From NCBI GenBank assembly GCA_021811525.1, contig JAJZOK010000005.1, forward strand, positions 1 through 10,985: a DNA stretch of 10,985 nucleotides. The letters are read 5' to 3'. The position numbers were made by a program, and so were the translations under genes. Below are positions 1 to 6,391 of the stretch, in pieces; within the stretch, counting starts at the first letter, position 1, and each line of letters opens with the position of its first letter. The notes beneath the pieces were generated by a model. It was not told the DNA's origin, did no database searches, and was given only the letters and a program-made list of their open reading frames with translations. This stretch comes from Thermoplasmata archaeon. Lineage in GTDB: Archaea > Thermoplasmatota > Thermoplasmata > Thermoplasmatales > Thermoplasmataceae.

Positions 1-893
1 ACTTCTCCAGGGACTCTCCTGAAAAGCTGCACATCTCCGATGTGCGCTGCTCCCCTGAGGAACCTTGTGAGCCTTTCGACCCCAAAGCCCCCACCTGCAG
101 AAGGCACAAATCCCTTCCTTGCTTCTTCCAGGTAAGATGCATAAATGTCCATTGCAAGTTTGTCCTTACCCATTCTTGCCCTGATCCTCTGGTAATCGTA
201 TTCCCTCTCTGCCCCTGAAAGGGCCTCTCCAACCCCGAATGGGTATATGAGGTCATAGTTCTGGTAATGCCCTGGGCTCCTTTCGTCTTCCCTGTCATAG
301 AATTCCCTCTTGTGGCACGTTGCCCAGAAGGGCTGGTCATGGTCCATGGAGGCCAGATATTCCCAATCCTCACCATATCTTTCCTCAAGTTCATGTGTGG
401 AGTATACCCTGAACGGGCCTTTAAAAGCGAAGGGCTCACCATTAACCTTCCTGATGCCTTCAGTGCCTATTTGTGAGGTCAACCCTTCCAGCAAGTCTTC
501 CATCAGGGCAAACACGTCTTTCATCCTGCCATAAGGAATCTCGAAATCCGCCTGCGTAAACTCAAACAGGTGCCTTCCGCTGGCTTTCCTGTCAGCCTTT
601 TCAAGCCTTATGTTTGGCGACAGGATGAAGATCTTTCCCACATCCCTCACAGCCACCTGCTTATGGAGGATCATTGAATTCATGGTCCTCATGGTTATTC
701 CCAGGTATTCCACTTCAATTGTCTTGAGAATGGATGAGTTCGGGTCAGGGCCAAGGGGATCTGTGCTCCTTCCAAGCATTACAGGCAACATCTGGAGAAA
801 CCCATTGTCCTGAAGATAGTTTGTTACATATCTAAGAATCTTGCTGGTAAGTTTCAGGGAGCCCATCAGTTCAGTTTCCTGCGCTTCAATCAT
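1..893 (-). CDS. asnA: Archaeal asparagine synthetase A, AsnRS-related (3' end cut by window edge)
   Basis: Makes asparagine from aspartate, ATP and ammonia in the cytoplasm, if it follows the characterised archaeal family (asparaginyl-tRNA synthetase-related asparagine synthetase of Pyrococcus). The translation begins MIEAQETELMGSLKL and stays open for 297 codons to the left edge. Class II synthetase motif 2 is visible at residues about 94-118 (RLEKADRKASGRHLFEFTQ), a YPFGVGEALSGAEREYDY block at about 217-234, and motif 3 at about 267-279 (GGGFGVERLTRFL). There is no N-terminal anticodon-binding domain: the protein starts directly at the catalytic core, which separates it from true AsnRS. 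The family is about 295-300 residues and the visible end (FRRVPGE) resembles the family's C-terminus, so only a few codons should be missing. The start at 893 is the first ATG of the frame and lies about 30 bp from a weak TATA-like stretch. Divergent from an Lrp/AsnC regulator. A partner-less aspartate/asparagine ligase is less likely. Confidence 0.87.
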   Translation of the reverse strand, partial: MIEAQETELMGSLKLTSKILRYVTNYLQDNGFLQMLPVMLGRSTDPLGPDPNSSILKTIEVEYLGITMRTMNSMILHKQVAVRDVGKIFILSPNIRLEKADRKASGRHLFEFTQADFEIPYGRMKDVFALMEDLLEGLTSQIGTEGIRKVNGEPFAFKGPFRVYSTHELEERYGEDWEYLASMDHDQPFWATCHKREFYDREDERSPGHYQNYDLIYPFGVGEALSGAEREYDYQRIRARMGKDKLAMDIYASYLEEARKGFVPSAGGGFGVERLTRFLRGAAHIGDVQLFRRVPGE

Positions 894-920
894 TATGAAC
901 CGATTCCTTCGATGCCAGGA

Positions 921-931
921 TAAAGATTAAT
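921..931 (-). promoter_or_regulatory. Weak TATA-like element for asnA
   Basis: Read on the minus strand this is TTAATCTTTA, about 30 bp upstream of the asnA ATG at 893. A transcript starting about 25 bp downstream would carry only a few leader bases. No convincing Shine-Dalgarno sequence precedes the start. The match is weak and is proposed from position only. Confidence 0.4.
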
Positions 932-941
932 TTTTCTGCGA

Positions 942-979
942 AAAATATCGTATTTTCTTTGAAAATATGCCGCATATTT
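942..979. promoter_or_regulatory. Three overlapping inverted repeats, probable Lrp-type operator region
   Basis: Three perfect inverted repeats run into each other. AAAATA-TCG-TATTTT lies at 942-956, TATTTTC-TTT-GAAAATA at 951-967, and AAATATGC-C-GCATATTT at 963-979. Their centres are at 949, 959 and 971. The third overlaps the regulator's TATA box, so a bound protein would block TBP/TFB. The left end lies next to the region where asnA transcription factors would bind. That the neighbouring Lrp/AsnC protein binds here is inference; archaeal Lrp proteins often repress their own genes through AT-rich palindromes. Confidence 0.6.
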
Positions 980-984
980 AAATA
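975..984 (+). promoter_or_regulatory. TATA box of the Lrp/AsnC regulator gene
   Basis: TATTTAAATA is centred about 26 bp upstream of the ATG at 1006. That spacing predicts a transcript starting at or next to the start codon, so a leaderless mRNA; no Shine-Dalgarno sequence is present. The box is flanked and overlapped by palindromes. Confidence 0.7.
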
Positions 985-989
985 CTACA

Positions 990-1004
990 TTGTATTTTTT
1001 ACAA
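990..1004. promoter_or_regulatory. Inverted repeat matching the Ss-LrpB operator consensus
   Basis: TTGTA-TTTTT-TACAA is a 15-bp inverted repeat ending one base before the regulator's start codon. It fits, at all 15 positions, the consensus TTGYAWWWWWTRCAA that I recall for Ss-LrpB of Sulfolobus solfataricus, which autoregulates through three sites in its own control region. It sits between the TATA box and the predicted transcription start, a position suited to repression. Binding by the local regulator is inferred. Confidence 0.65.
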
Positions 1005-1005
1005 C

Positions 1006-1437
1006 ATGGATAAAACAGACCTCAAGCTTCTGGAACTTGCCGACCGCGGAACGACAAAATATTCCCTGCTTGCCAGGAAACTTGACATGCCACTCTCAAC
1101 CGTTCATTCAAGAATGAAGAGAATGGAGCTGGACAAGGTGATAAGAGGTTATAGGGCTGACATAGACTGGAAAAAGGCTGGCCTCAACATAACGGCTTTT
1201 GTCCTCATCAAGGCTGATGTTGGCAAGCTCAGGGAGACGGGCAAGACACAGGATACCTTACTGGAAGATCTCCTGTTAACAGAATATGTTGACCAGGGTT
1301 ATGTGATCACGGGCGAGGCAGATCTCCTCATAAGGATAACTGCCAGAGATTCAGCACACCTAAAGGATATCCTTTTGCAGGACATAGACTCAATGGATGG
1401 GATAACCGGCACCAGGACCATTATAGTGCTTGGATGA
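1006..1437 (+). CDS. Lrp/AsnC family transcriptional regulator
   Basis: A 143-residue DNA-binding protein of normal length for archaeal Lrp/AsnC regulators. The N-terminal winged helix-turn-helix covers about residues 4-50, with the recognition helix around 29-42 (PLSTVHSRMKRMELDKVIRG). The C-terminal RAM domain, which oligomerises and senses amino acids in this family, covers about 60-143, with the GYVITGEADLLIRI effector-pocket region at about 98-111. The ATG at 1006 is fixed by a TATA box 26 bp upstream (leaderless). It is transcribed away from the asparagine synthetase gene, and the shared spacer holds several palindromes, so autoregulation and control of asnA are the simplest guesses. 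It is also upstream of the serine genes, but those have their own TATA box. The effector cannot be read from the sequence; glutamine, asparagine, serine or lysine are all possible. Confidence 0.92.
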   Translation: MDKTDLKLLELADRGTTKYSLLARKLDMPLSTVHSRMKRMELDKVIRGYRADIDWKKAGLNITAFVLIKADVGKLRETGKTQDTLLEDLLLTEYVDQGYVITGEADLLIRITARDSAHLKDILLQDIDSMDGITGTRTIIVLG

Positions 1438-1466
1438 TTGAATAGTTACAGGCCTGGATAAGTAAG

Positions 1467-1475
1467 TATTATAAG
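1467..1475 (+). promoter_or_regulatory. TATA box of the serine gene pair
   Basis: TATTATAAG is centred about 25 bp upstream of the GTG at 1496. This predicts a leaderless transcript and supports that GTG as the start codon. It makes the dehydrogenase-aminotransferase pair a transcription unit separate from the regulator, although read-through from the regulator is possible because no terminator is visible in the 58-bp gap. Confidence 0.6.
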
Positions 1476-1495
1476 GCATTCTTAGCTGATAGCCC

Positions 1496-2443
1496 GTGAA
1501 CACCGCCGCCGATGGTAAACCCAAGAGGATTCTCATTAGCGATCCAGTGGAACGGTCGCTTATCGAAGGGCTGGAGGAAAAAGGGCATATTGTTGATTAC
1601 AGGCCCGATCTGAGCCATGGACAGTTAATGGAGGTCCTGCATGGATACAATGCTGTCGTGGTCAGGAGCAGAACCAAGCTCACCTCGGAAGTTCTCCACT
1701 CCGGACAGGGACTTCAGCTCATAGCGAGAGCCGGAATCGGTACTGACAACATAGACATGGGTGCCGCAGAAAGATTGGGAATAAAGGTGGTAACAGCAGC
1801 AGGGTCCTCCACAGATTCTGTTGCAGAGCTTAATCTGGCTCTGCTTATCGATATTGCAAGGAGAATAAGCTTCCTGAACCGCCAGCTCAGGAGTGGAAAA
1901 TTTGTGAAGCAGGTTGGGACGGAGATTTCAGGCAAGACAGCAGGCATGATAGGATTTGGAAGGATTGGTTTCCAGACTGCAAATTACCTCAGGGCGCTTG
2001 GCCTTGGGATTCTTGCTTTCGACCTCTACGAGTCCAAGGAACTTATTGGGAAGGTTTCCGGAAAGTATGTCTCCCTGGATAATCTGCTTGAAAATTCCGA
2101 TTTTATTTTCATTTCAGTGACACTTATGAGGGATTCCATTGAAATCCTTGGAAAAGAAGAGTTCGGGAAAATGAAGAATGGAGCCATTCTCATCAATACA
2201 AGCAGGGCTGAAGTCGTCAACCTGGAAGCCCTGGCAAATGCACTGAAGCATGGGAGAATGGGAGGATATGGAGCTGATGTGCTCTGGTCGGAACCCCCCG
2301 ATACACCACTAGAGAAAGAGCTTATCTCAATGGACAACGTTATCATAACACCACACATAGGTGCGCAGACTATTGAAGCTCAGGGAAGGGTTGCAAGAAT
2401 GACGCTTGAAAACATGCTGAAAGCAATGGAGGAGATCAACTGA
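1496..2443 (+). CDS. serA: D-3-phosphoglycerate dehydrogenase-like D-2-hydroxyacid dehydrogenase
   Basis: An NAD-dependent dehydrogenase of 315 residues, most likely oxidising 3-phosphoglycerate to phosphohydroxypyruvate, the first step of serine synthesis. An outer substrate domain surrounds a Rossmann domain with GFGRIG at about 153-158 and the acidic NAD-binding D176. The catalytic set of the family is intact: R237 (INTSRAEVV), E266 (DVLWSEP) and H287 (TPHIGAQT). The usual ARGxxVDE stretch reads SRAEVVNLE, a departure from the consensus, but the arginine is kept. The protein ends just after the dehydrogenase fold, so it lacks the C-terminal ACT domain through which serine inhibits longer SerA forms. 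GTG is used as start, 25 bp after a TATA box. The stop overlaps the aminotransferase start by one base (TGATG). Hydroxypyruvate/glyoxylate reductase is the main alternative; the aminotransferase partner favours SerA. Confidence 0.8.
   Translation: MNTAADGKPKRILISDPVERSLIEGLEEKGHIVDYRPDLSHGQLMEVLHGYNAVVVRSRTKLTSEVLHSGQGLQLIARAGIGTDNIDMGAAERLGIKVVTAAGSSTDSVAELNLALLIDIARRISFLNRQLRSGKFVKQVGTEISGKTAGMIGFGRIGFQTANYLRALGLGILAFDLYESKELIGKVSGKYVSLDNLLENSDFIFISVTLMRDSIEILGKEEFGKMKNGAILINTSRAEVVNLEALANALKHGRMGGYGADVLWSEPPDTPLEKELISMDNVIITPHIGAQTIEAQGRVARMTLENMLKAMEEIN
2428..2435 (+). promoter_or_regulatory. Shine-Dalgarno sequence of the aminotransferase gene
   Basis: GGAGGAGA lies inside the end of the dehydrogenase gene, seven bases before the ATG at 2443. 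With the TGATG overlap it points to translational coupling of the two enzymes. Confidence 0.65.
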
Positions 2444-3570
2444 TGATGCTCATACCCGGACCAGTGGAAGTTCCAGACCCTGTGCTCAGGGCTTCAGCAT
2501 ACGTCCAGAACCACAGGTCAGCAGAATTCAGGAAAATCGTGAAAGGATCTGAGGAAATCCTAAACAGGATATCAGGCTCTAATCACACCATAATGACCAC
2601 CGGATCGGGGACTTCTGCAGTGGAATCCATGATTTACTCCTTCATCTCACCTGGTGAGAGGGTTGCTGCAGTGACCTTTGGTGAATTCGGCAACAGGGCA
2701 ATAGACAGCCTCCAGAGAAGAGGCGCCATAATCCATGTGATGAAGAAAGGCGAAAATGGCACCATAGGGAATGGGGAAATAGAGGATTTTGTAAACCGTT
2801 ACCCTGGCACAAAGACGATTTTTTTGATCCACAACGAGACGGGAAATGGAACAGCCATAAGGAACCTCAAGGAAGTTGCGCAGGAAGCAAATGGCCTTGG
2901 CGTCAAGGTACTGGTGGATTCTGTCTCCGGATTCGGGGCAAGTGAAATTTATACTGACAAATGGGGAATCCATGCCTTTGCCAGCTGCAGCCAGAAGGGC
3001 CTTGCATCTGTTCCAGGCATTGGGATAGTTTGCATCGGGGAGGAAGGTGAAAGCCGAATGGTAAAGGTACACGACCTTCCCATCTACATTGACCTTAGAA
3101 CCTCACTGGAATACCTGGGGAAGAGTGAGACACCCTTCACTCCTTCCACAGGAAGCTTCAATGCCCTCCATGTTGCATTGAAAATCCTTGAGAAAGAAGG
3201 TTTGGAAAATCGCTGGAAAAGGCATGCAGATGCCGCTTCTTTCATGAGAAACTTCATGAAAAAGAATGGTTTCTCCGTGGTCGGAGAAGAGGGCAACTAC
3301 TCTGACACAGTTGTGGCAGTGGAACCCAATATGCCAGTTGATGACCTGCTAAAGAAACTAGCAGAGAAAGATATAGTAATATCAAAGGGCATTGGAAAGG
3401 ACAGCACCAGGTTTGTGAGGATTGGAAACATGGGCATAGTGGACGATATCAAGGTAGCAGCATTCCTGAACGCATTTTCCCAGATAAGTGGCCTTAGTGT
3501 TAAAGTAAAGCCAGGAGATCTTCCAAAAACAACCGCAATTGACAGTCAAATATTTGAAGTGGACCTCTGA
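2443..3570 (+). CDS. Class V PLP aminotransferase (phosphoserine or serine/alanine-glyoxylate type)
   Basis: A 375-residue PLP enzyme of the COG0075 (serine-pyruvate/alanine-glyoxylate aminotransferase) type. The N-terminus LIPGPVEVPDPVL is the standard opening of this family. The phosphate-binding loop TTGSGTSAVES lies at about 52-62, D159 in LVDSVSGFGA contacts the cofactor ring, K185 in SCSQKGL is the Schiff-base lysine, and R326 in VRIGNMG is the expected substrate carboxylate ligand. Co-translation with a phosphoglycerate dehydrogenase suggests it converts phosphohydroxypyruvate plus glutamate to phosphoserine, a role this class has taken in several archaea that lack classical SerC. No phosphoserine phosphatase is in the window. 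About 25 residues follow the last recognisable family block (after about 350), a small C-terminal extension. Glyoxylate aminotransferase activity is the alternative. It ends 19 bp from the convergent MFS gene. Confidence 0.85.
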   Translation: MMLIPGPVEVPDPVLRASAYVQNHRSAEFRKIVKGSEEILNRISGSNHTIMTTGSGTSAVESMIYSFISPGERVAAVTFGEFGNRAIDSLQRRGAIIHVMKKGENGTIGNGEIEDFVNRYPGTKTIFLIHNETGNGTAIRNLKEVAQEANGLGVKVLVDSVSGFGASEIYTDKWGIHAFASCSQKGLASVPGIGIVCIGEEGESRMVKVHDLPIYIDLRTSLEYLGKSETPFTPSTGSFNALHVALKILEKEGLENRWKRHADAASFMRNFMKKNGFSVVGEEGNYSDTVVAVEPNMPVDDLLKKLAEKDIVISKGIGKDSTRFVRIGNMGIVDDIKVAAFLNAFSQISGLSVKVKPGDLPKTTAIDSQIFEVDL

Positions 3571-3589
3571 TCCGCTGGCTGCCAATAAC

Positions 3590-4792
3590 TCAGTCATCAT
3601 TTTTCATGAGTTTGTAGTATACTACGCCACTCACGGCCTGGAGTATTCCGCCCAGAATCACGGGAAAAGGAAGGTCAATGTCCATGAGGTACCCAGATAG
3701 CCCCGAGAATCCCTGAGAAATTCTTACAGAAACCCCCTGAAGGCTAGTACCAGCACCAAAATCCCCTTCCTGGAGCCCACTCACATTGACCGCGTTTCTG
3801 CTGGGCATCCCGAATCCTGCAAGAAGGGATCTGCCGGAATAAAGGAGGATCGCGATGATTACAAACGGGGAAATTGCCATGAGCACCAGCAATCCTCCCT
3901 GGATAACCCTGGTAACCCATGCAACTTTCAGGGTCGATTTGCCGTCTGCGGAGATACTGATCCTTGAAGCAAGAAAACCCCCTATTGCAGTGGCTGCGTA
4001 GGACCCCAGGAAGGCGAGTGCGACCTGGGATTCAGTGAGGCCAAACCTCAATGCATACCAGGCTGGAAGAAGCACAATGGCCAGTCCTATTCCCGATCCA
4101 TTGATTCCGTTTGCAATTGAGACTTTGAGTACATACTTGCCACTGGCCTTCTTCATTACCCTCTCCTCCTTCTTGCTGACCGGCTTTTCCCTGATAAAGA
4201 AGAGGGAAACTAGAGAAGCCAGGACCAGCACCAGGCTGATCCCGTATAAGACCCTGAAGGAATCCACTGAACCATAAAATGGTGTGAGAAAATCGTATGA
4301 ATAGAGAATGAGGCTCCCTAAGATTGAAAAGATGGAGGCCACTGAGGTGATTAATGCCATCTTCCTGACCCTGCTTGAGCTTTCAGGCCAGTTTGTCGCT
4401 ATATATGCATTCATACCCGGGGACATGGCCCCGCGCATTGCTCCTGCTGAGCCGGTTGTGCCTGAAATGATGATCCCTGCAAGGATCACATAGATGCTGG
4501 TGCTGAAGGTAAGGGCTGCCGTGATGAATATTGCAGGGATCTCGCCCATCATCAGGGCCTTCCTGAAGCCAATCCTGTCGCCAAGCATTCCTATACCCAA
4601 CGAGATGAGAACGGTTGTGATGGATACGAACAGGTAGATTATGCCTATTGATATTATGTCAAAGTTCAGTTTGAGGAGATAAAGGGGCGTCGAGAGCGTG
4701 ACAAATATGAGGGCAGCGCTCCTAAGAGCCCTGGAAAGCAGAAGGAACTTGAACCTCTCCTCCACCCTTGTCCCATCATTGTCAACTGCCAT
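3590..4792 (-). CDS. Major facilitator superfamily transporter
   Basis: A polytopic membrane protein of 400 residues (from the start chosen here), the normal size for a 12-helix MFS carrier. Hydrophobic helices alternate with short loops. The MFS signature motif A is clear in the loop after the second helix (GMLGDRIGFRKAL), and a charged central loop (REKPVSKKEERVMKKASGKY) separates the two six-helix halves. The second half contains GFGMPSRNAVNVSGLQ, resembling motifs of drug/metabolite-proton exchangers, but the substrate cannot be told. The open frame extends 38 codons upstream to a TTG at 4906; that extension is AT-rich, contains promoter-like sequence and a palindrome, and looks non-coding, so ATG 4792 is preferred. 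No Shine-Dalgarno sequence precedes it. Divergent from the APC permease and convergent with the aminotransferase. Confidence 0.85.
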   Translation of the reverse strand: MAVDNDGTRVEERFKFLLLSRALRSAALIFVTLSTPLYLLKLNFDIISIGIIYLFVSITTVLISLGIGMLGDRIGFRKALMMGEIPAIFITAALTFSTSIYVILAGIIISGTTGSAGAMRGAMSPGMNAYIATNWPESSSRVRKMALITSVASIFSILGSLILYSYDFLTPFYGSVDSFRVLYGISLVLVLASLVSLFFIREKPVSKKEERVMKKASGKYVLKVSIANGINGSGIGLAIVLLPAWYALRFGLTESQVALAFLGSYAATAIGGFLASRISISADGKSTLKVAWVTRVIQGGLLVLMAISPFVIIAILLYSGRSLLAGFGMPSRNAVNVSGLQEGDFGAGTSLQGVSVRISQGFSGLSGYLMDIDLPFPVILGGILQAVSGVVYYKLMKNDD

Positions 4793-4825
4793 CAGCGCAA
4801 CGTATGGGAATCTGTTATGCGTACC

Positions 4826-4835
4826 TAAAAATATG
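4826..4835 (-). promoter_or_regulatory. Possible TATA box of the MFS gene
   Basis: On the minus strand this reads CATATTTTTA, about 39 bp upstream of the ATG at 4792, giving a predicted leader of roughly 13 bases. A weaker element (CATAACA near 4816) would instead give a leaderless transcript. The choice is open. Confidence 0.4.
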
Positions 4836-4847
4836 GTTTGTTTACTC

Positions 4848-4867
4848 CCCATAAGATATTTTATGGG
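4848..4867. repeat. 20-bp near-perfect palindrome in the divergent MFS/APC spacer, possible operator
   Basis: CCCATAA and TTATGGG are perfect inverted arms around GATATT, so nine of ten base pairs are symmetric over 20 bp. It lies about 20 bp upstream of the proposed MFS TATA box and about 110 bp upstream of the APC TATA box. Its size and symmetry suit a dimeric regulator. No regulator gene is adjacent. Confidence 0.45.
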
Positions 4868-4974
4868 TTTAAATTCCAAATTACCGAATAAACCGAAGAA
4901 AGCCAAGAGACAAATTGACCAATAACCCCCATGAAATCAGTAAATCTTGCGGCTATGGATCAGGGGTCTGATAA

Positions 4975-4984
4975 TTAATATATA
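4975..4984 (+). promoter_or_regulatory. TATA box of the APC permease-amidase operon
   Basis: TTAATATATA is centred about 26 bp upstream of the ATG at 5006. This fits a leaderless transcript starting at that codon and argues against the in-frame ATG at 4991, which would lie only about 11 bp from the TATA centre. Confidence 0.65.
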
Positions 4985-5005
4985 CGTGATATGTTCTTTC
5001 GTGTC

Positions 5006-6391
5006 ATGGTATCAACCGACAGACAGTTACACAAAGGTGCAGTGGGTTACCTGGAACTTATTTTCCAGTCCATTTCATTCACTGCCCCTGCAATAGCTGT
5101 AACAGCCACCATGACTGGTGCAGCTGCGTTTGCCTATGGGGCTCTCCCACTGACATACGTGCTTGCACTGCTTGGTGTTCTCAGTGCTGGTTTCGTGGTA
5201 TATGCCTTTTCGAAAAAAGTCGCCTCTAGCGGAGGATACTACAGGTATATCGAGAGGGGCTTTGGTCCGAGAATGGGAGGATTTGGAGGGTGGGTATACA
5301 TGCTCTATACCGTAATCGGGGCAACTCCATTCATATACTTTGAGACGGCTCTCGCGGCCCAGTACGGGCTTGGAATTTTAGGCATTAACGTTCCTTCGTG
5401 GTCTTGGTACCCCATTGGAATTGTAGTTGCTCTGGCAGCCCTGGGACTCGCTTACTCAGGTATAAAGAACTCACTGAGGTACAGCGTTTATACTGGAGCA
5501 ATCGAAATGGTGCTTCTCCTTGTTGTTGCATTCCTAATACTATCAAAGTCAAACAATCCTCTTGATTTCGCAGTGTTCACGCCAAAGTATTCACCAACTG
5601 GCTGGCAGGGCGTTGCACTGGGACTCGTGTTCTCGTTCACATCACTTGCAGGCTGGGGGTCAATGACTTTCCTGGGATCTGAGGCCAGATCCGCTCATGT
5701 CAACATAAGAAGGGGAGTTATCGTAACCATACTGGTCCTTGGGCTGTTCTTCCTCTTCATGAGCTATGCCATGACCATAGGATGGGGCCCGGCAAACATG
5801 TCAAGCTACTCAGGCAACTTCCTTCCCGGTCTAATTCTTGCACTTAGAGATGGAGGCATGGTCATTGCGGCCGTTATGTTCCTGTTCATTGTTAACAGCG
5901 GTTTTGTAGATACGCTTGCCATCATAAACGCTGGCTCAAGGGATATGTACACAATGGCAAAGGACGGCATGCTTATTGACAAACTCTCTGAGACACATCC
6001 GAAGCACAAGAGCCCACACATATCCCTTATAGCAAACACCATAATTGGCCTGGTAATATTCACCTTCACCGGCTGGTACTTTGGTGCATTCAACGGTTTC
6101 ATAATCACGGGATTGTGGACTGGAACAGGAACCATAATTGACCACATACTCATCAACAGTTCCCTGCCACTCTACTTCAGGAAGCTGAAAGAACTCAAGC
6201 TGACATATGTCCTGGTGCCTCTCGTTGCCACCGTAATATATTTATTCGCCCTCTACGGTTCTTTCCTCTCAGTGAACACCCTTGTCCTCATAGGGGTAGG
6301 ATTTATGGTAGTCTGGCTAGTAGCTGGAGCTGTAATTTACCTATTCAAGAAGGGAATTAAGGTTTCACTGGAAGAAGGTGAAGAAATCTGA
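5006..6391 (+). CDS. APC superfamily amino-acid/amine permease
   Basis: A 461-residue integral membrane transporter of the amino acid-polyamine-organocation superfamily, with about 12 hydrophobic helices. The first helix contains the typical broken segment (ISFTAPAIAV) used for substrate binding, followed by a second helix rich in small residues. The loop SSGGYYRYIERGFGPRMGGFGGW matches the conserved cytoplasmic loop of the family. The C-terminus is short and charged (KKGIKVSLEEGEEI). The start is taken at ATG 5006, not the in-frame ATG at 4991, because the TATA box places the transcript start there. Its stop codon overlaps the next gene by four bases (CTGA), so it is co-transcribed and probably translationally coupled with the formamidase-family enzyme. 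That suggests its substrate is an amide or another nitrogen compound handled by that enzyme, but the specificity is not visible. Confidence 0.88.
   Translation: MVSTDRQLHKGAVGYLELIFQSISFTAPAIAVTATMTGAAAFAYGALPLTYVLALLGVLSAGFVVYAFSKKVASSGGYYRYIERGFGPRMGGFGGWVYMLYTVIGATPFIYFETALAAQYGLGILGINVPSWSWYPIGIVVALAALGLAYSGIKNSLRYSVYTGAIEMVLLLVVAFLILSKSNNPLDFAVFTPKYSPTGWQGVALGLVFSFTSLAGWGSMTFLGSEARSAHVNIRRGVIVTILVLGLFFLFMSYAMTIGWGPANMSSYSGNFLPGLILALRDGGMVIAAVMFLFIVNSGFVDTLAIINAGSRDMYTMAKDGMLIDKLSETHPKHKSPHISLIANTIIGLVIFTFTGWYFGAFNGFIITGLWTGTGTIIDHILINSSLPLYFRKLKELKLTYVLVPLVATVIYLFALYGSFLSVNTLVLIGVGFMVVWLVAGAVIYLFKKGIKVSLEEGEEI
6377..6381 (+). promoter_or_regulatory. Shine-Dalgarno GGTGA preceding the CTG start of the amidase
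   Basis: GGTGA, complementary to the archaeal 16S 3' end, ends seven positions before the CTG at 6388. No ATG, GTG or TTG of the amidase frame lies at a usable distance. The same motif and spacing precede the putative CTG start of the ABC permease gene. Confidence 0.6.

Noticed and set aside
267..813. Three plus-strand open frames of 67-74 codons at 267-476, 310-534 and 610-813
   Set aside because: They lie opposite the asparagine synthetase, whose class II motifs are unmistakable. They have no promoter or ribosome-binding signal and no family likeness.
2647..3072. Minus-strand open frame of 141 codons
   Set aside because: It lies wholly inside the class V aminotransferase, antisense to its catalytic lysine region. 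Its composition looks like a shadow frame.
4793..4906. N-terminal extension of the MFS protein by 38 residues from TTG 4906
   Set aside because: The segment is AT-rich, unlike the rest of the gene. It contains TATA-like sequence and a palindrome, and adds no helix the family needs.
4991..5005. ATG 4991 as start of the APC permease
   Set aside because: It is only about 11 bp from the TATA centre, too close for transcription to include it. ATG 5006 is at the leaderless distance.
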